Origin: Orthonyx spaldingii | Lineage: Eukaryota; Chordata; Aves; Passeriformes; Orthonychidae | Direction: 5' to 3' | DNA: 64,000 nt | Assembly: GCA_013397795.1 (NCBI GenBank) | Contig: VZTJ01000079.1 | Location: forward strand, 432,128-496,127 | Shown: in pieces, positions 14,233-24,400 of the stretch | Numbering within the stretch: the first letter of the stretch is position 1 | Layout: each line of letters starts with the position of its first letter | The notes under the pieces: model-generated | The model's input: only the letters and a program-made list of their open reading frames with translations | The model's database searches: none | What the model was told of the DNA's origin: nothing | Position numbers and translations under genes: made by a program

Positions 14233-16439
14233 GCACCTGCCTTGTGCCTGTCCTGTAAGGCTGTGGTCATAGCTTCCTCCTCCCCATGGGCACGCAGAGA
14301 GCATAAGTAGATGACAGAAAGGAAAACCTGTATGTTAGGAAACCAAATGCAATTCTGAGAAAGCTCTGGTGGGGCAGATTTACAAAATGATGGTGTGAGT
14401 TTGTTGTTGTACAAGCATTGCCGCCCTTGGATTTCGTTGGAAGTGCCCAGTTATCCAGACTCCCACCTCTGCTGCCAAACAAATACTGCAGTGAACCAGA
14501 GAGAGGGTGGGTTATGTTCCCTGTTTGCTCATAGCAGCAGTGGTTGGAACTGTAACACAGTGGCTTTGAAGGCTAATCTGACTCCCCGAGTGCTTTAGAG
14601 TTAGAATTTGGCCTTTAAAGGTAAATATATGTAGTAAATGCAAATGTCCATCTATACCAGATACACAACAGGCACAGATGGACCTGCACAAGGACTTATA
14701 ACAGCCTGGCTTTGCTAGTGCTGAAAAACATAGCGACATTTTCTTTTAGTTTTACTTTTAAAGATATGAGAAAGGTTTAAGGTGAAAAAAGCAATGCACA
14801 ATTACTGTGTGCCATAATTTGAACAGAGATTAAAGCTGAATTTGCTTATGCATAGAGAGAACTTGGTGCTCTGCATTCATTTAAGATACAAGCATCCCCC
14901 AGTGTTCCTGGCCTGGAGCTCTGGCTGCTTTACACACTGAAAAAATATAGCTGCCACTAAATAGTGTTAATAACCTTATCAGTCAGAGTCACAGAATGTC
15001 TTCATCAAATGACTTCATCTTTCACACCTCGTGTTCTTCTTCATTGCATTTTAGAAATTTAGAATGCCAGTACACTACAGAAAATCAAAAACTTGCTAAG
15101 GAAACCATGAAAAGCATACAAGTTGCCCCAACACCAAATATTTCAGGCACATTAAGAACAAATTTTTAAAGACTTTTCCTGACATAACTGCTTTGAATCA
15201 TCATTTCTCCACGACCCATCCTACCTGCAAATTGATGTCATACAGTCTTTTTGGATTTAAAATCACTTTTGTAAACAAAGACCAGCTTCAGAAACTTTGC
15301 TTTAGATCAAGTCACATTTGCAGTAAAAAATATGAGGAAAGCAAAGTGTTTGCTATCCCTGCAACCTGTTGCTGACCTTCAGCTGAGCCCTTGTGTTCAA
15401 TCATTTGCTGCTAAGAAATCCAGTTACATTTTGGGAACCAGTTCCACTGCTTGTGCTCCGATGCACCTTTCCTTGTGTTACTGAAAGATGCAGCATTGAC
15501 ATAGCTCTGTGGTGGAAGCATTTATTTTAATTAATAAAGACATGTGGCCCTGGTAATAGTTTTCCTCCCTGGTTCCCATTCCTTCACTTTTTCACTTCTT
15601 AGTATGGTAGGAGGACAGATGCTGGTTCCAGCAGGACTGTTCCTGGGCTTGAAGCCTCACGGCTGCACTCAGTGAGGAGTTTAGAATGACACACAGCAGG
15701 CCCGTGTGGGACCAGGGGTGCTCTGGGGCTGCACTAACAGCAAATGTCACAGCCAGCAGTGAGGATTTGCAGAACAGCCCCAGAACCTCACTGGGAGCTC
15801 CCAGGGGAGGAGAGGCAGCCGTGCCCAGACTCCTGCTTGCTGCCCTCGGCCTTCCCTCGTGTTTACTGCAAGCCAGTAAAAGGGGGTCCAAGCACTGTGG
15901 CCAGGATTTCCCTGGGAAATCAATTTGCCTGCAGAGCTTCTTCAATGGGTGACCTGTGGTGGTTGGTTTGAGCGCAACTGTGTTTTCTCAGAGGTGAAGC
16001 AGCAGCAGCCAGTCCTGTGTTTGGCATGAAGGTGCAGCTTTCATGATTGTTCCCCGAGCATTATATCCCTTTATGGTTTTCATATTGTGTAATCAGTGAG
16101 AAATAAAAATTAAAAGTGACACATTCTGCACTTGAAGAAAGCAAACTATTGAGAGGAATTTCTCTGAAAATTGCAGTCGTGGCATGACCGTTTTTCCCAA
16201 AATGCAGTTTTTAGCTACATACTACACTGTCTTTTCAACACGTTAAAAACAAGGGCGTAAAATTAAAGACAAACTGATGGGGCAGAAGTAGACTGGATGA
16301 CTGCAATTAACTGTACAAAAGAAATACGAGAGAAATCAGTTGTTTGGTCAAAATGAGAACTTAAATCTACTAATCTGCATTGGAAAAATAAACGCCCTAT
16401 ATGCTAAGTTTTAAGAGTTTGGTTTTTTACTTCTTGTAG
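14233..16439. other. Non-coding tract ending in the CHST8 splice acceptor
   Basis: No gene is seen. A GC-richer stretch at about 15640-15930 opens overlapping frames of 88-117 codons on both strands, typical of stop-poor GC-rich DNA rather than of coding sequence. The last 30 bases (about 16410-16439) form a pyrimidine-rich tract ending TTCTTGTAG, with a branch-point-like GCTAAG near 16403-16408. These are the expected 3' intron signals for the exon that follows. Confidence 0.6.
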
Positions 16440-16554
16440 ACATATCACACCAGACTTCCAGATGAGAGGACGAGACTATGAGTGAAGAGTGCCCTGGAGA
16501 TTGCATGCAGTTCTTTTCCTGGGTCAGAACTGGATTGATCTGAGAACAGTAATT
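16440..16554 (+). other. CHST8: CHST8 5' UTR portion of first coding exon, with splice acceptor
   Basis: A pyrimidine-rich run and an AG at 16438-16439 suggest that the exon begins at 16440. The frame of the main start codon is closed upstream by TGA at 16483-16485, and no in-frame ATG lies between that stop and 16555. Two upstream ORFs precede the main start: one from 16462 with 7 sense codons, and one of 12 sense codons from 16505 to its TGA at 16541-16543. A second possible acceptor, TTCCAG ending at 16461, has a poorer tract. The start A has purine A at -3, a fair Kozak context. The acceptor choice is inference; transcript data would settle it. Confidence 0.65.
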
Positions 16555-16663
16555 ATGAGGCTGACGTGTATGTTCTCCTTTATCTTGCTGTTTGGAGCAG
16601 TTGGGCTCGTTGTCTTCATTCACCTGCAGGACCCAGAAGAAATAGTTCATCAGCAGACACCAG
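16555..16663 (+). CDS. CHST8: Carbohydrate sulfotransferase 8, first coding exon (partial)
   Basis: CHST8 (GalNAc-4-O-sulfotransferase 1) is a type II Golgi enzyme that transfers sulfate from PAPS to the 4-position of terminal N-acetylgalactosamine on N-glycans, notably of pituitary glycoprotein hormones. The exon holds 36 complete codons plus one base. It begins MRLTCMFSFILLFGAVGL: a short basic cytosolic tail, then a hydrophobic anchor to about residue 23, then stem residues starting LQDPEE and ending QQTP plus a phase-1 G. Human CHST8, as I recall it, has the same pattern (MRLACMFSSILLFGAAGL, LQDP, QQVPG) but starts seven residues earlier; those codons are absent here because no upstream in-frame ATG exists. 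The donor is CCAG|GTTAGC, and the frame reads TAG one codon into the intron. CHST9 is the closest alternative and fits less well. The catalytic exon with the PAPS-binding motifs is not in this window. Confidence 0.88.
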
Positions 16664-19600
16664 GTTAGCATTCTTAATTCTATTTGAATCACCTGCCCTG
16701 TCATGGTCAATATTTCGTACTTATATTCTCAACATGTTTTACATATTTCACAGAGGATGCCTCGAAAAAGGTATGTCATTCTTAATGAAGGTTATTTTGA
16801 AAGTAATTATCAATTTCTTAAAAAAAAAAAAAAGGGCATTTGCTGAAAAAACAGTTCCAAGAACCAATTAATTGATTGATTGACTGATTATACAGGGACC
16901 TTTGCCAACATGCATAGTGTCCAGCTGGGTGGAGTTAAATTTCTGCTAAAGTTGAGACCAACTTTGGCTACCAACTCTATCACTACAAATGTGAAAATGT
17001 GAGATTTCACCAGAAGTTCTGTTCCTGGAAATGCACACCTCTGAATTTACCTTTGCTTGCATATGGTATTCAATGTGTCCTGAGATGCAAAATAAGAGAC
17101 GTATGAATGAGTCACATCAGAAACATGAAATACTTTAGGATGCATTCCTTTCATTTCCTTAACTTCAATTAAACCTTTCATAACTATTATGCATATGCAT
17201 GCTATTTTCCTGCACTGCTGCTTGAAACTGTGAAGAGCCACAAAGGCCATAGCAGTGGGAGAACTAGAAAATTGTGGGCTGAAATAGTAGTTTCCTTTTA
17301 AAAGGAGGCACACAAGAAGTATGAAAGGACCCAAGATCCCTTGATTTGCTTACAGTCCTTTTCTCTTTGACTATGGCTGTAATGAAGCCTGCTTTGGAGC
17401 TTAGACAAATGCCAGTGCAGTTACTCTTGTTTAGGATAGTGCCACTGTATGCTGGGGTTTGGTCCCTGTGTTTGCTCTTGTATGCACTGAACCTGTCCCT
17501 TGACTAAACAAATGCTTCATATAAAGTCTACTCATTTGACATCTTCATCGCACAGCGAACACAACTGTGTCTATTGAAAAGTATTACTAACATTTTTAAA
17601 GGAGCTGAACCATAACACAGAGAACTCTTAAATAATTACATTAATTGCTAATTTCTGTGTCTAGGTTTGTTAAGTGCTTGTTTCCATGTCACTAAACAAT
17701 CTGTACTTTAATGTGTTGTTTATTTAGTCCAATTGCACACACACCAATTTTGAAAGCAGCCACTCAGCTGAAACTACAGAAGTAATGAATCTTCAGTGTT
17801 GTGCAAAGCAGAGAATTAACTAGTTCCTTCAGTGCTTTTGCAATTTATTTTTGTATGCTTAGATGCAATGGAGTGTATAGATTAAAAACAGGTACTGGCC
17901 ATATTCAACTGAAACTGGCCAGTAGTTTGGGCATTTGATGTATGGACAGCAAATGCAGGCAGTACTCTAATGTGTCTAAGAATGTGTAACATTACATTGA
18001 AAAGTTAATTCTTTGCTCCTGAAAGAGAAGATTTTCTAGTGTGGTCTCAAAACCAGTGGAATTTCTTTCCCATTTTTTTCGTTGTCGGTCCCTCATCTTG
18101 ACCTGTTCTCTGCCATAAACCTCTTGAGTGCCGACTGCTGATTGTAGTACACTGGGAAGTGATTTTTGAGAGCTGTATAACTGGAGAAGGGGACACCCAA
18201 GCATATTTAAATAAAAGGAAGTTCGAACAGAGCTCCTGCCCCTGACAGGGAAACTCACTCTGTAATGTGCTCAATTCCCGTGGATACCTAAAACACAAAC
18301 ATGCCAATGATGCTGTTACTGCTAAAGGTGTGTAATCAATTCCTCAATTCTCACATTCAATTACTATTTATATTAATAGGAACCAGACTGTACCCTTGAG
18401 TAAAAGGTGCTCAGTACAATTATTCTTATTTCTGTTTGGCTGATTTTCATGTGTGTTAAGTGCTTTCAACTCCCACTGGACTGAGAAACTCCTCATATTC
18501 ATTGCTTTTGAAAATAATACCAATTATCACTAAAACATATTAGGTGGCTTAAAGAACACAGGAAAAAATATCCATTCATTTAATTTAAAAAAGAGGTTGG
18601 CATGTTTCCTTCCTAGACAGTTTCCTGTGAAAATCTGTCAGTCACAGGTGACATTTTTGGCATGCTGAGAAGGATCCTTCCCCTTCTCTGCTCAGAGTGT
18701 TTCTCCATAAAGGGGCCTGGTTCTAATGGAGGTGGGATATTGCCATAATTTGCTTGCCTGATTGCTCTCGAGAGAGAGAATTGAACAAATGCATGTATCA
18801 TTAAGCTACTTAGGACAACAGATCTGCATGGCAAAGCTTTACTGGATTAGCCTTTGCTTTTGTATTTCCTGTATAGTAAAACACATTTGCCAGACGCTGG
18901 AATCTCATCAGCAGGGCTGGAGAGAAGTTGGTAACATTTGTTTTCCACCAAAAAGCAGCATAGGAGATTTTGCGTTGTCCAAAAGGACATTTTTCATTGT
19001 TAGTATGTTCAGTCATCTTTAATTTAAGATAGAACAACTTATGAAAACAGATTAATAAAAATACTTTTGTACTTTAGTTTTATCTGTCTGTTTCAGAAAT
19101 TGTTCTTGATTGTTTTAGTCCTAGCAAGCATGACAGTGAGACCTTGATGTACTACTTAAACCAGTATAAAACCCACAGTCATAAAACTTTAAGTAATGCT
19201 TACGTTACTTTCACTGGGCAAAGTACTCCTGACAGTAGCTGTTTGTGTTGATTTGTTACTATTCATTTATTCTTTCCCTGTGCTTCACATTGCTACCTAA
19301 TTGTGATGCTATACTGAGAAAGCAATATCAAAGTAATTTTCCACAACATTAGTTACAATTTTCTTCTGATCTTTCAAGTGAAAAAATCCCATCCTGTTGG
19401 CTTCTGTGAGCATATAAACCTTGATTACATTTATCTGTTGGAAACCAATGCTTATGAAGTACATGTGCCCGGGATAGCAGGTGTAGGGCCTTTTTTGCTG
19501 ATTGACAAACATGCTGTCTGTGTAGTTTTATTTATATAACACACATCACTCTGAGCAGATCTATTTAAGACAGACAGCCATTTGGGGTGGGCAGAACAGA

Positions 19601-19842
19601 TTTCCCAAGGCAATTTATTAAATTCAGTAGATATTCCTGTGGTCATGAAAGAGACAATAACTTCACTTAGGACAGTTGTTTTCTTGGCATGTATGAAGAA
19701 TGCTCTTACTAGGGGGAACTCAGGATAAAACAGGGGTGTGGATTGAGAAGTGGTATGAGTGATAGTCATATCCCATAGAGGAACAAAATATTATTGTGTT
19801 AATTCTCCCTGTATAATTATATATATCCCCTGCACATGCATT
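16664..19842 (+). other. CHST8 intron, start; no other gene seen
   Basis: The intron opens with GTTAGC. It holds a 14-A run at 16820-16833 and a short (TTGA)n stretch near 16870-16890, and is otherwise AT-rich unique sequence. Open frames reach about 105 codons on the minus strand (19452-19769) with no recognisable domain. No second CHST8 exon is found. Confidence 0.6.
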
Positions 19843-20555
19843 GGAGCACAAATACAGGCTGGGCAGAGAGTGGATGGAGTGCAGAAGGACTTGGGGGTGT
19901 TGGTGGCTGAGAAGCTCCACATGACCTGCCTGTGTGCTCTGGCAACCCAGGGAGCCAACCCTGTCCTGGGCTCAACGTCGGCATTGGCAGCAGGTGAAGG
20001 AAGGTGACTCTGCCCCTCTGCCCCGCTCAGGTGAGACCCCACCTGCAGAATTGCCTCAAGCCCTGGGGTCCCCAACACTGGAAGGATGTGGAGCTGCTGG
20101 AGAGAGTCCATAGGAGGCTATGGAGTAGCTCCAAGGACTGGAGCCCATCTGGAGCCAGGCTGGGAGATCTGGGGGTGTTCACCTGGAGAAGGGAAGGCTC
20201 CAGGGAGACCTTAGAGCCTCTTCCAGTGTCTAAAGCAGCTCCAAGAGAGCTGGAGATGGACTTGGGACAAGCGTCTGGAGTGACAGGTCAAGAAGGAATG
20301 GCTTTAAACTGAAAGAGGGTGGACTTGGATCAGATGCAAGGAAGAAATTCTTCCCTGTGAGGCACTGGCACAGGTTTCTCAGAGAAGCTGTGGATGCTCC
20401 ATCGCTGGAATTGTTCAGGGCCAGATTGGATGAGGCTTTGAACAGCCTGAACTAGTGAAAAGGTGTCCTCTGCCTAGGGCAGTGGAGTTGGAACTGGATG
20501 ATCTTCAAGGTTCCCTTCCAGCCCAAACCATTTTACAACTCTGTGATTTCATGAT
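19843..20555 (+). mobile_element. CR1 LINE, 5'-truncated, ORF2 C-terminus and 3' UTR
   Basis: This is a sense-oriented CR1 3' end of about 0.7 kb. The translation keeps the C-terminal part of the reverse-transcriptase ORF: a KDLGVLVAEKLHMT segment near 19885-19925, then, in another frame, RPHLQNCLKPWGPQ and ELLERVHRRLW (about 20035-20125), which match the CR1 consensus pattern RPHLEYCVQFWAPQ and ELLERVQRRA. After the ORF comes the typical 3' UTR (GGAAGAAATTCTTCCCTGTGAGG, with AAATTCTT near 20345) and a terminus TCTGTGATTTCATGAT, a decayed octamer repeat. At least one frameshift between the blocks and the loss of everything upstream make it dead. It lies within the CHST8 intron in the gene's orientation. 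Confidence 0.92.
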
Positions 20556-21386
20556 ATAAAACTTGCCTTCTGCAGTAATCATACCATTTTTCTTAAACAG
20601 ACACAAGAAAGGATTTGTTCTAAGTCAAGCACATTTGCAGATGGTGCACAAGAAAAAATTAATACATATATCCCCATCCTAATGCTAATGACTCTTGAAT
20701 GCATAAATCTCCTGTCTGTGACAAGATATTAAACATGGAAGAAAACTTTATGGTAACAAAATATTTATCCATTCCACCACTGTGTCTGTCCTGGAACCGC
20801 AAAAGAGAAGGGTCCTGTCCAGCCTGTGGTAGCAGGAGGCTTCTTCAGCATAGAGTGTGCTCTCTCTGTGTCAGGGTCTGCAGGGGGACAGTCCACAGGG
20901 CCAGCGAGCCCTTCCCAGTCTTGGCCATGGCCACTGCAGTTCATGAGATCGCTGAGAGCTTGGGCTGTGACAGCTGCATTTGGGTGGTACAAGAGAGAAC
21001 GGCTTGGACAAACCACATCACTGAGAGAAGAGTCGAAGGGCACAGCCTATCCTGACAGATCTCAGGTGGATTTCAAACACCACAAAAACTTCTGGAGCCA
21101 CAGACCAGCCAGTCCATGGGCTGGAGACAGGACTGTGGTAATGAGCAGCAGGTGGTCAGGTGAGGTCCTGAACACCAGGAAGGAGCACTGCTCCCGGGTC
21201 ACCCTAGGGACACAGCAAACAGCTGTACTGCAATCCCCAGAGCTGGGTAGTGTACTTGAGACTGCGTGCTCTATGGACTTCAGTCAGAAGAGATGGGATA
21301 TTCTGAAATGGCATAGACTTTTCTAATAGGAGATTTTGCCACATGAAAACTAGAGAAAATATTAGTAATCTTCTACATAAGTCTGC
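20556..21386. other. Intronic tract between CR1 copy and G-run
   Basis: No gene is recognised. A plus-strand frame at 20826-21326 is open for 166 codons and a minus-strand frame at 20765-21043 for 92 codons. The region is GC-richer than its surroundings, which favours chance open frames, and neither translation shows a domain, signal peptide or repeat structure I know. A decayed retroviral LTR was considered, but no paired TG...CA ends or polyadenylation block could be defined. Confidence 0.5.
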
Positions 21387-21407
21387 GGGGGGGGGGGGGG
21401 GGGGGGG
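21387..21407 (+). repeat. Homopolymer run of 21 G
   Basis: An uninterrupted run of 21 guanines stands 15 bp before an assembly gap. Such runs can form G-quadruplexes and are hard to sequence, so both the exact length and the neighbouring gap should be treated with caution. Confidence 0.95.
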
Positions 21408-21422
21408 AGAGGCATATTTTTT

Positions 21423-21451
21423 NNNNNNNNNNNNNNNNNNNNNNNNNNNNN
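21423..21451. other. Assembly gap, 29 N
   Basis: Twenty-nine undetermined bases lie between a T-run ending at 21422 and a T-run starting at 21452. The gap follows the G homopolymer and is probably a sequencing dropout of estimated rather than measured length. Confidence 0.98.
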
Positions 21452-24400
21452 TTTTGCCATATGGTTACCAAGATCACAAACCTGTAAGAGTTTTCACTTA
21501 AAACTTTGAAGATGAATATATATGGTCACATGGTCCTCTGGAAGCTGAAAAAAGGTGGAAAACACATCTCAAAAGATCCATATTGTGAAAGTTCCAAAAG
21601 GGTGAAAACAGGGAGTAGAATGGAAAAGGTTTTGCACTCTGACTGTGTCAGAATTTGAAAGTCAAATATGAATATAACCAAGCCTGAAACTCGTCTGGGT
21701 GAGATTCTGCAGTGATTGCCATCCTTACCTCATTGGCCAGTTTTTAACGTTATTCTGTCATCCTCTTTATTTTCTGCTTTACTAAGGGTGTGATGGGGAG
21801 GAGAGGGAGGAAGGAGAAATGCAGGAGAGGGCTGGCACATGGATGCTGCTGTCCCTGACGGCACAAGGGAGCCACAGCAAATATTGCAGCAGCCTTAGAG
21901 CAAATACCAATTTTCTAGCTATACTGAAAGTTACTTATTCAGAGCACACACACCTTGTTACTCACAAACTACACTCCTATACACATCTCCATGCTCACGG
22001 TACATTTCCACAACACTGTCCCAGTGCACAATGCACTGTTTGTTTGCCAGAATGGAAACTTTCTATAAATACCTTTGAAAATGAACTAGCATTGATATAT
22101 AATTTCAGAAGCAATTTTCCTGCAATTTGCAATTTACTGCTCTTTATAAGCTGGAAACAATTTAATCTGCTTCTCAAGTGACAGTATCAGCAGAAATGAT
22201 GAGCAATGAATCTGGTGACTGTAGCAGAGGTGAGGGGGCTTTCTGGTGCTCTTTTGAGGTAGAAGAAATATCTGTTATGTGTGTCAGGGTAGTTCCACCA
22301 ACTCAAGAGTGGTTGAACCTTCCGCAGTCACATATCCTTAGGCTTCTTAAGCTGAACTTCCCCTAAGAAAGAACTTCCCAATGAAAGAGGTTCCCAATGG
22401 CCTGCAGTTACTGGAACAAAAACAGAAATAATCTATTTCCTTGTCTGCCAAGGCAAGGCACTTAGTAGGGAAATGTGGTCTTATGAGTATGATATTCCCT
22501 TTGCTGCTGCTTGAAATGGTTGTGGTTTCGACTGTGAATGTGAACCTGGTTGTTTTTCACATTGGAAAGAAGTGCTAGCAGTGACTTCATCAGCCTGCTG
22601 CTATAAGGGATCAAACACTGGCCAGATGGTTTCAAAGGAAACCCTACACCACACTGCCACTGCAAATCTGTTCAAAAGAAATGTATTCTAGTGTTGAAAG
22701 CAATCACGAATAAGCTGTTTTACCACAAGTACTATACAGAGATTGTTTCCTACAACTTTCTCCCTGCTTTCACAACTATGCCATATTCTTGGCAGTCTTA
22801 TGAAAAATTCAGTATTTATTTATTACATGGTATTGAGAAGGCACCACTTTTTTTCCCTTTTCTTTCTATTTTTTTAGTTTCTGTTAACATTCTTGAGCCT
22901 AAAGCCTAGTAAAGCAAATACATCTCTTATGCTATAGCAGGGCAGACCAGCATTTATTTGACCAGTATTTCCTGTCAACCATCAGCAAGTTGTTCACAGG
23001 AGTCACAGCACTGAGGTGTTGTGACTGTGAAACTGGAATCCAAAGCTGCTGTGATTTGTTCCTGCCTTGCCCTACTGCCCAAAGATTGTGCTGTATTGTG
23101 TTACATCAGGCAATTCACCCATTAAGTGTTTCCATTTCCTGTTATAAAGGGAATTCTCTGCAGAGGAGTCAAGATACCTGAGAGCTTTCAGACACCGTGA
23201 CAAAAGACCAGACCATATTAACTCAGATATTACCACCAAATCCAGTGCACTGCCAGCAGCAGTTACAATCCCACTGCAGTGGTGCACACACACATCAGAT
23301 GACTGAACCAGATCCAGTGCCCATTAATTTGATGGCATAAAGACCATGTCACCTAATCCCAAATGCATTTATCAGCATAAAACCAGAGTGATGTAGTGCT
23401 GACTCACTCCTGTAGGGCAGCTTTCAGTTCCACAAATTTCCCTATCCTCTCTTTCTGTGAGCATTTCTTCTCTGATACTGACTGGTTTAAAAAAAAGAAA
23501 AAAAAAAGGTTTGATATTTCCTTTAAAGCTTAGTTTTAAAAACTGTCAGAGGTTGACACTTCTTTGTTGTGTCTGGCAAAATAAAAAGTGACCTGCCATC
23601 TCAGAGCTGCATTCATTCATGGTGCTTGCCAACATATCACAGGCAAAACTCAGCTGCACTGTGTCAAAGGACTCTCAGAGTGGCAGCTTTCTGAAAGTAT
23701 ATTCCCAGGGAATGAGCCAGGATGCTTCTAAGATTCCCCTGGAAATTTGCAGAAGCATTACAAAAATGTACAAAAGTTGATCAGCACATTTTTATTTCAC
23801 TTCAAAACATTTATTCTAAATATAAGACTGTATTTAATTTTCCATAGAAAATGTGTTTGCACTAGAAAGCCTCTTTCCATATGTCAGCTATCATTCAATT
23901 TGCGTGATTTTTAAAACATAATAACATATTGAGGAGCTTAGGTCAGTTTAAAATACTTTCTGGATTTTCTGCAGTTTATGCCATTTTAAACATGTTTTAT
24001 AAAATATTTTTACATTTCTGAAAGTTATTAATGTTCCCTTAAAAGCTTAACCAAAACTTCCACTCTCTAGCAATATCATCCTTTTTCATTTAGTAAACAT
24101 TAATTTTCCTTTCATGATTCTAGTGGAGCTTGAAATTAAAGGTGTCTTTCTTCCCTATTATGGCTTTCTTTGTGTATCAGCATCAAAACTGCCAGTTTAC
24201 TGCTTTAGCACCAGTCAAGAGAGAAAAAACCAAAATAATTGATCTTCTGTAGGCCCTACATAAGAGCAACTTCTTGTGGACATCTTTAGCATTTTCTCCA
24301 AACAAATAATCTATTTTTGAAAATAAATGGCTGGTTTGAGATCTGTCACCACTTGATACACACAAGGCGGTTAACTGGTGTTAATCTTATTCTGTACAGG

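Noticed and set aside
14985..15000. TCACAGAATG resembling a CR1 3' octamer
   Set aside because: It is a single unit and none of the downstream CR1 3' blocks follow it.
16411..16710. 99-codon minus-strand frame overlapping the CHST8 exon
   Set aside because: It is antisense to a well-supported exon, has no recognisable domain, and the plus-strand match to CHST8 explains the sequence.
20826..21326. 166-codon plus-strand open frame, the longest on + in the window
   Set aside because: It lies in a GC-rich patch where stops are rare, competes with a 92-codon frame on the other strand, and has no known domain or splice context.
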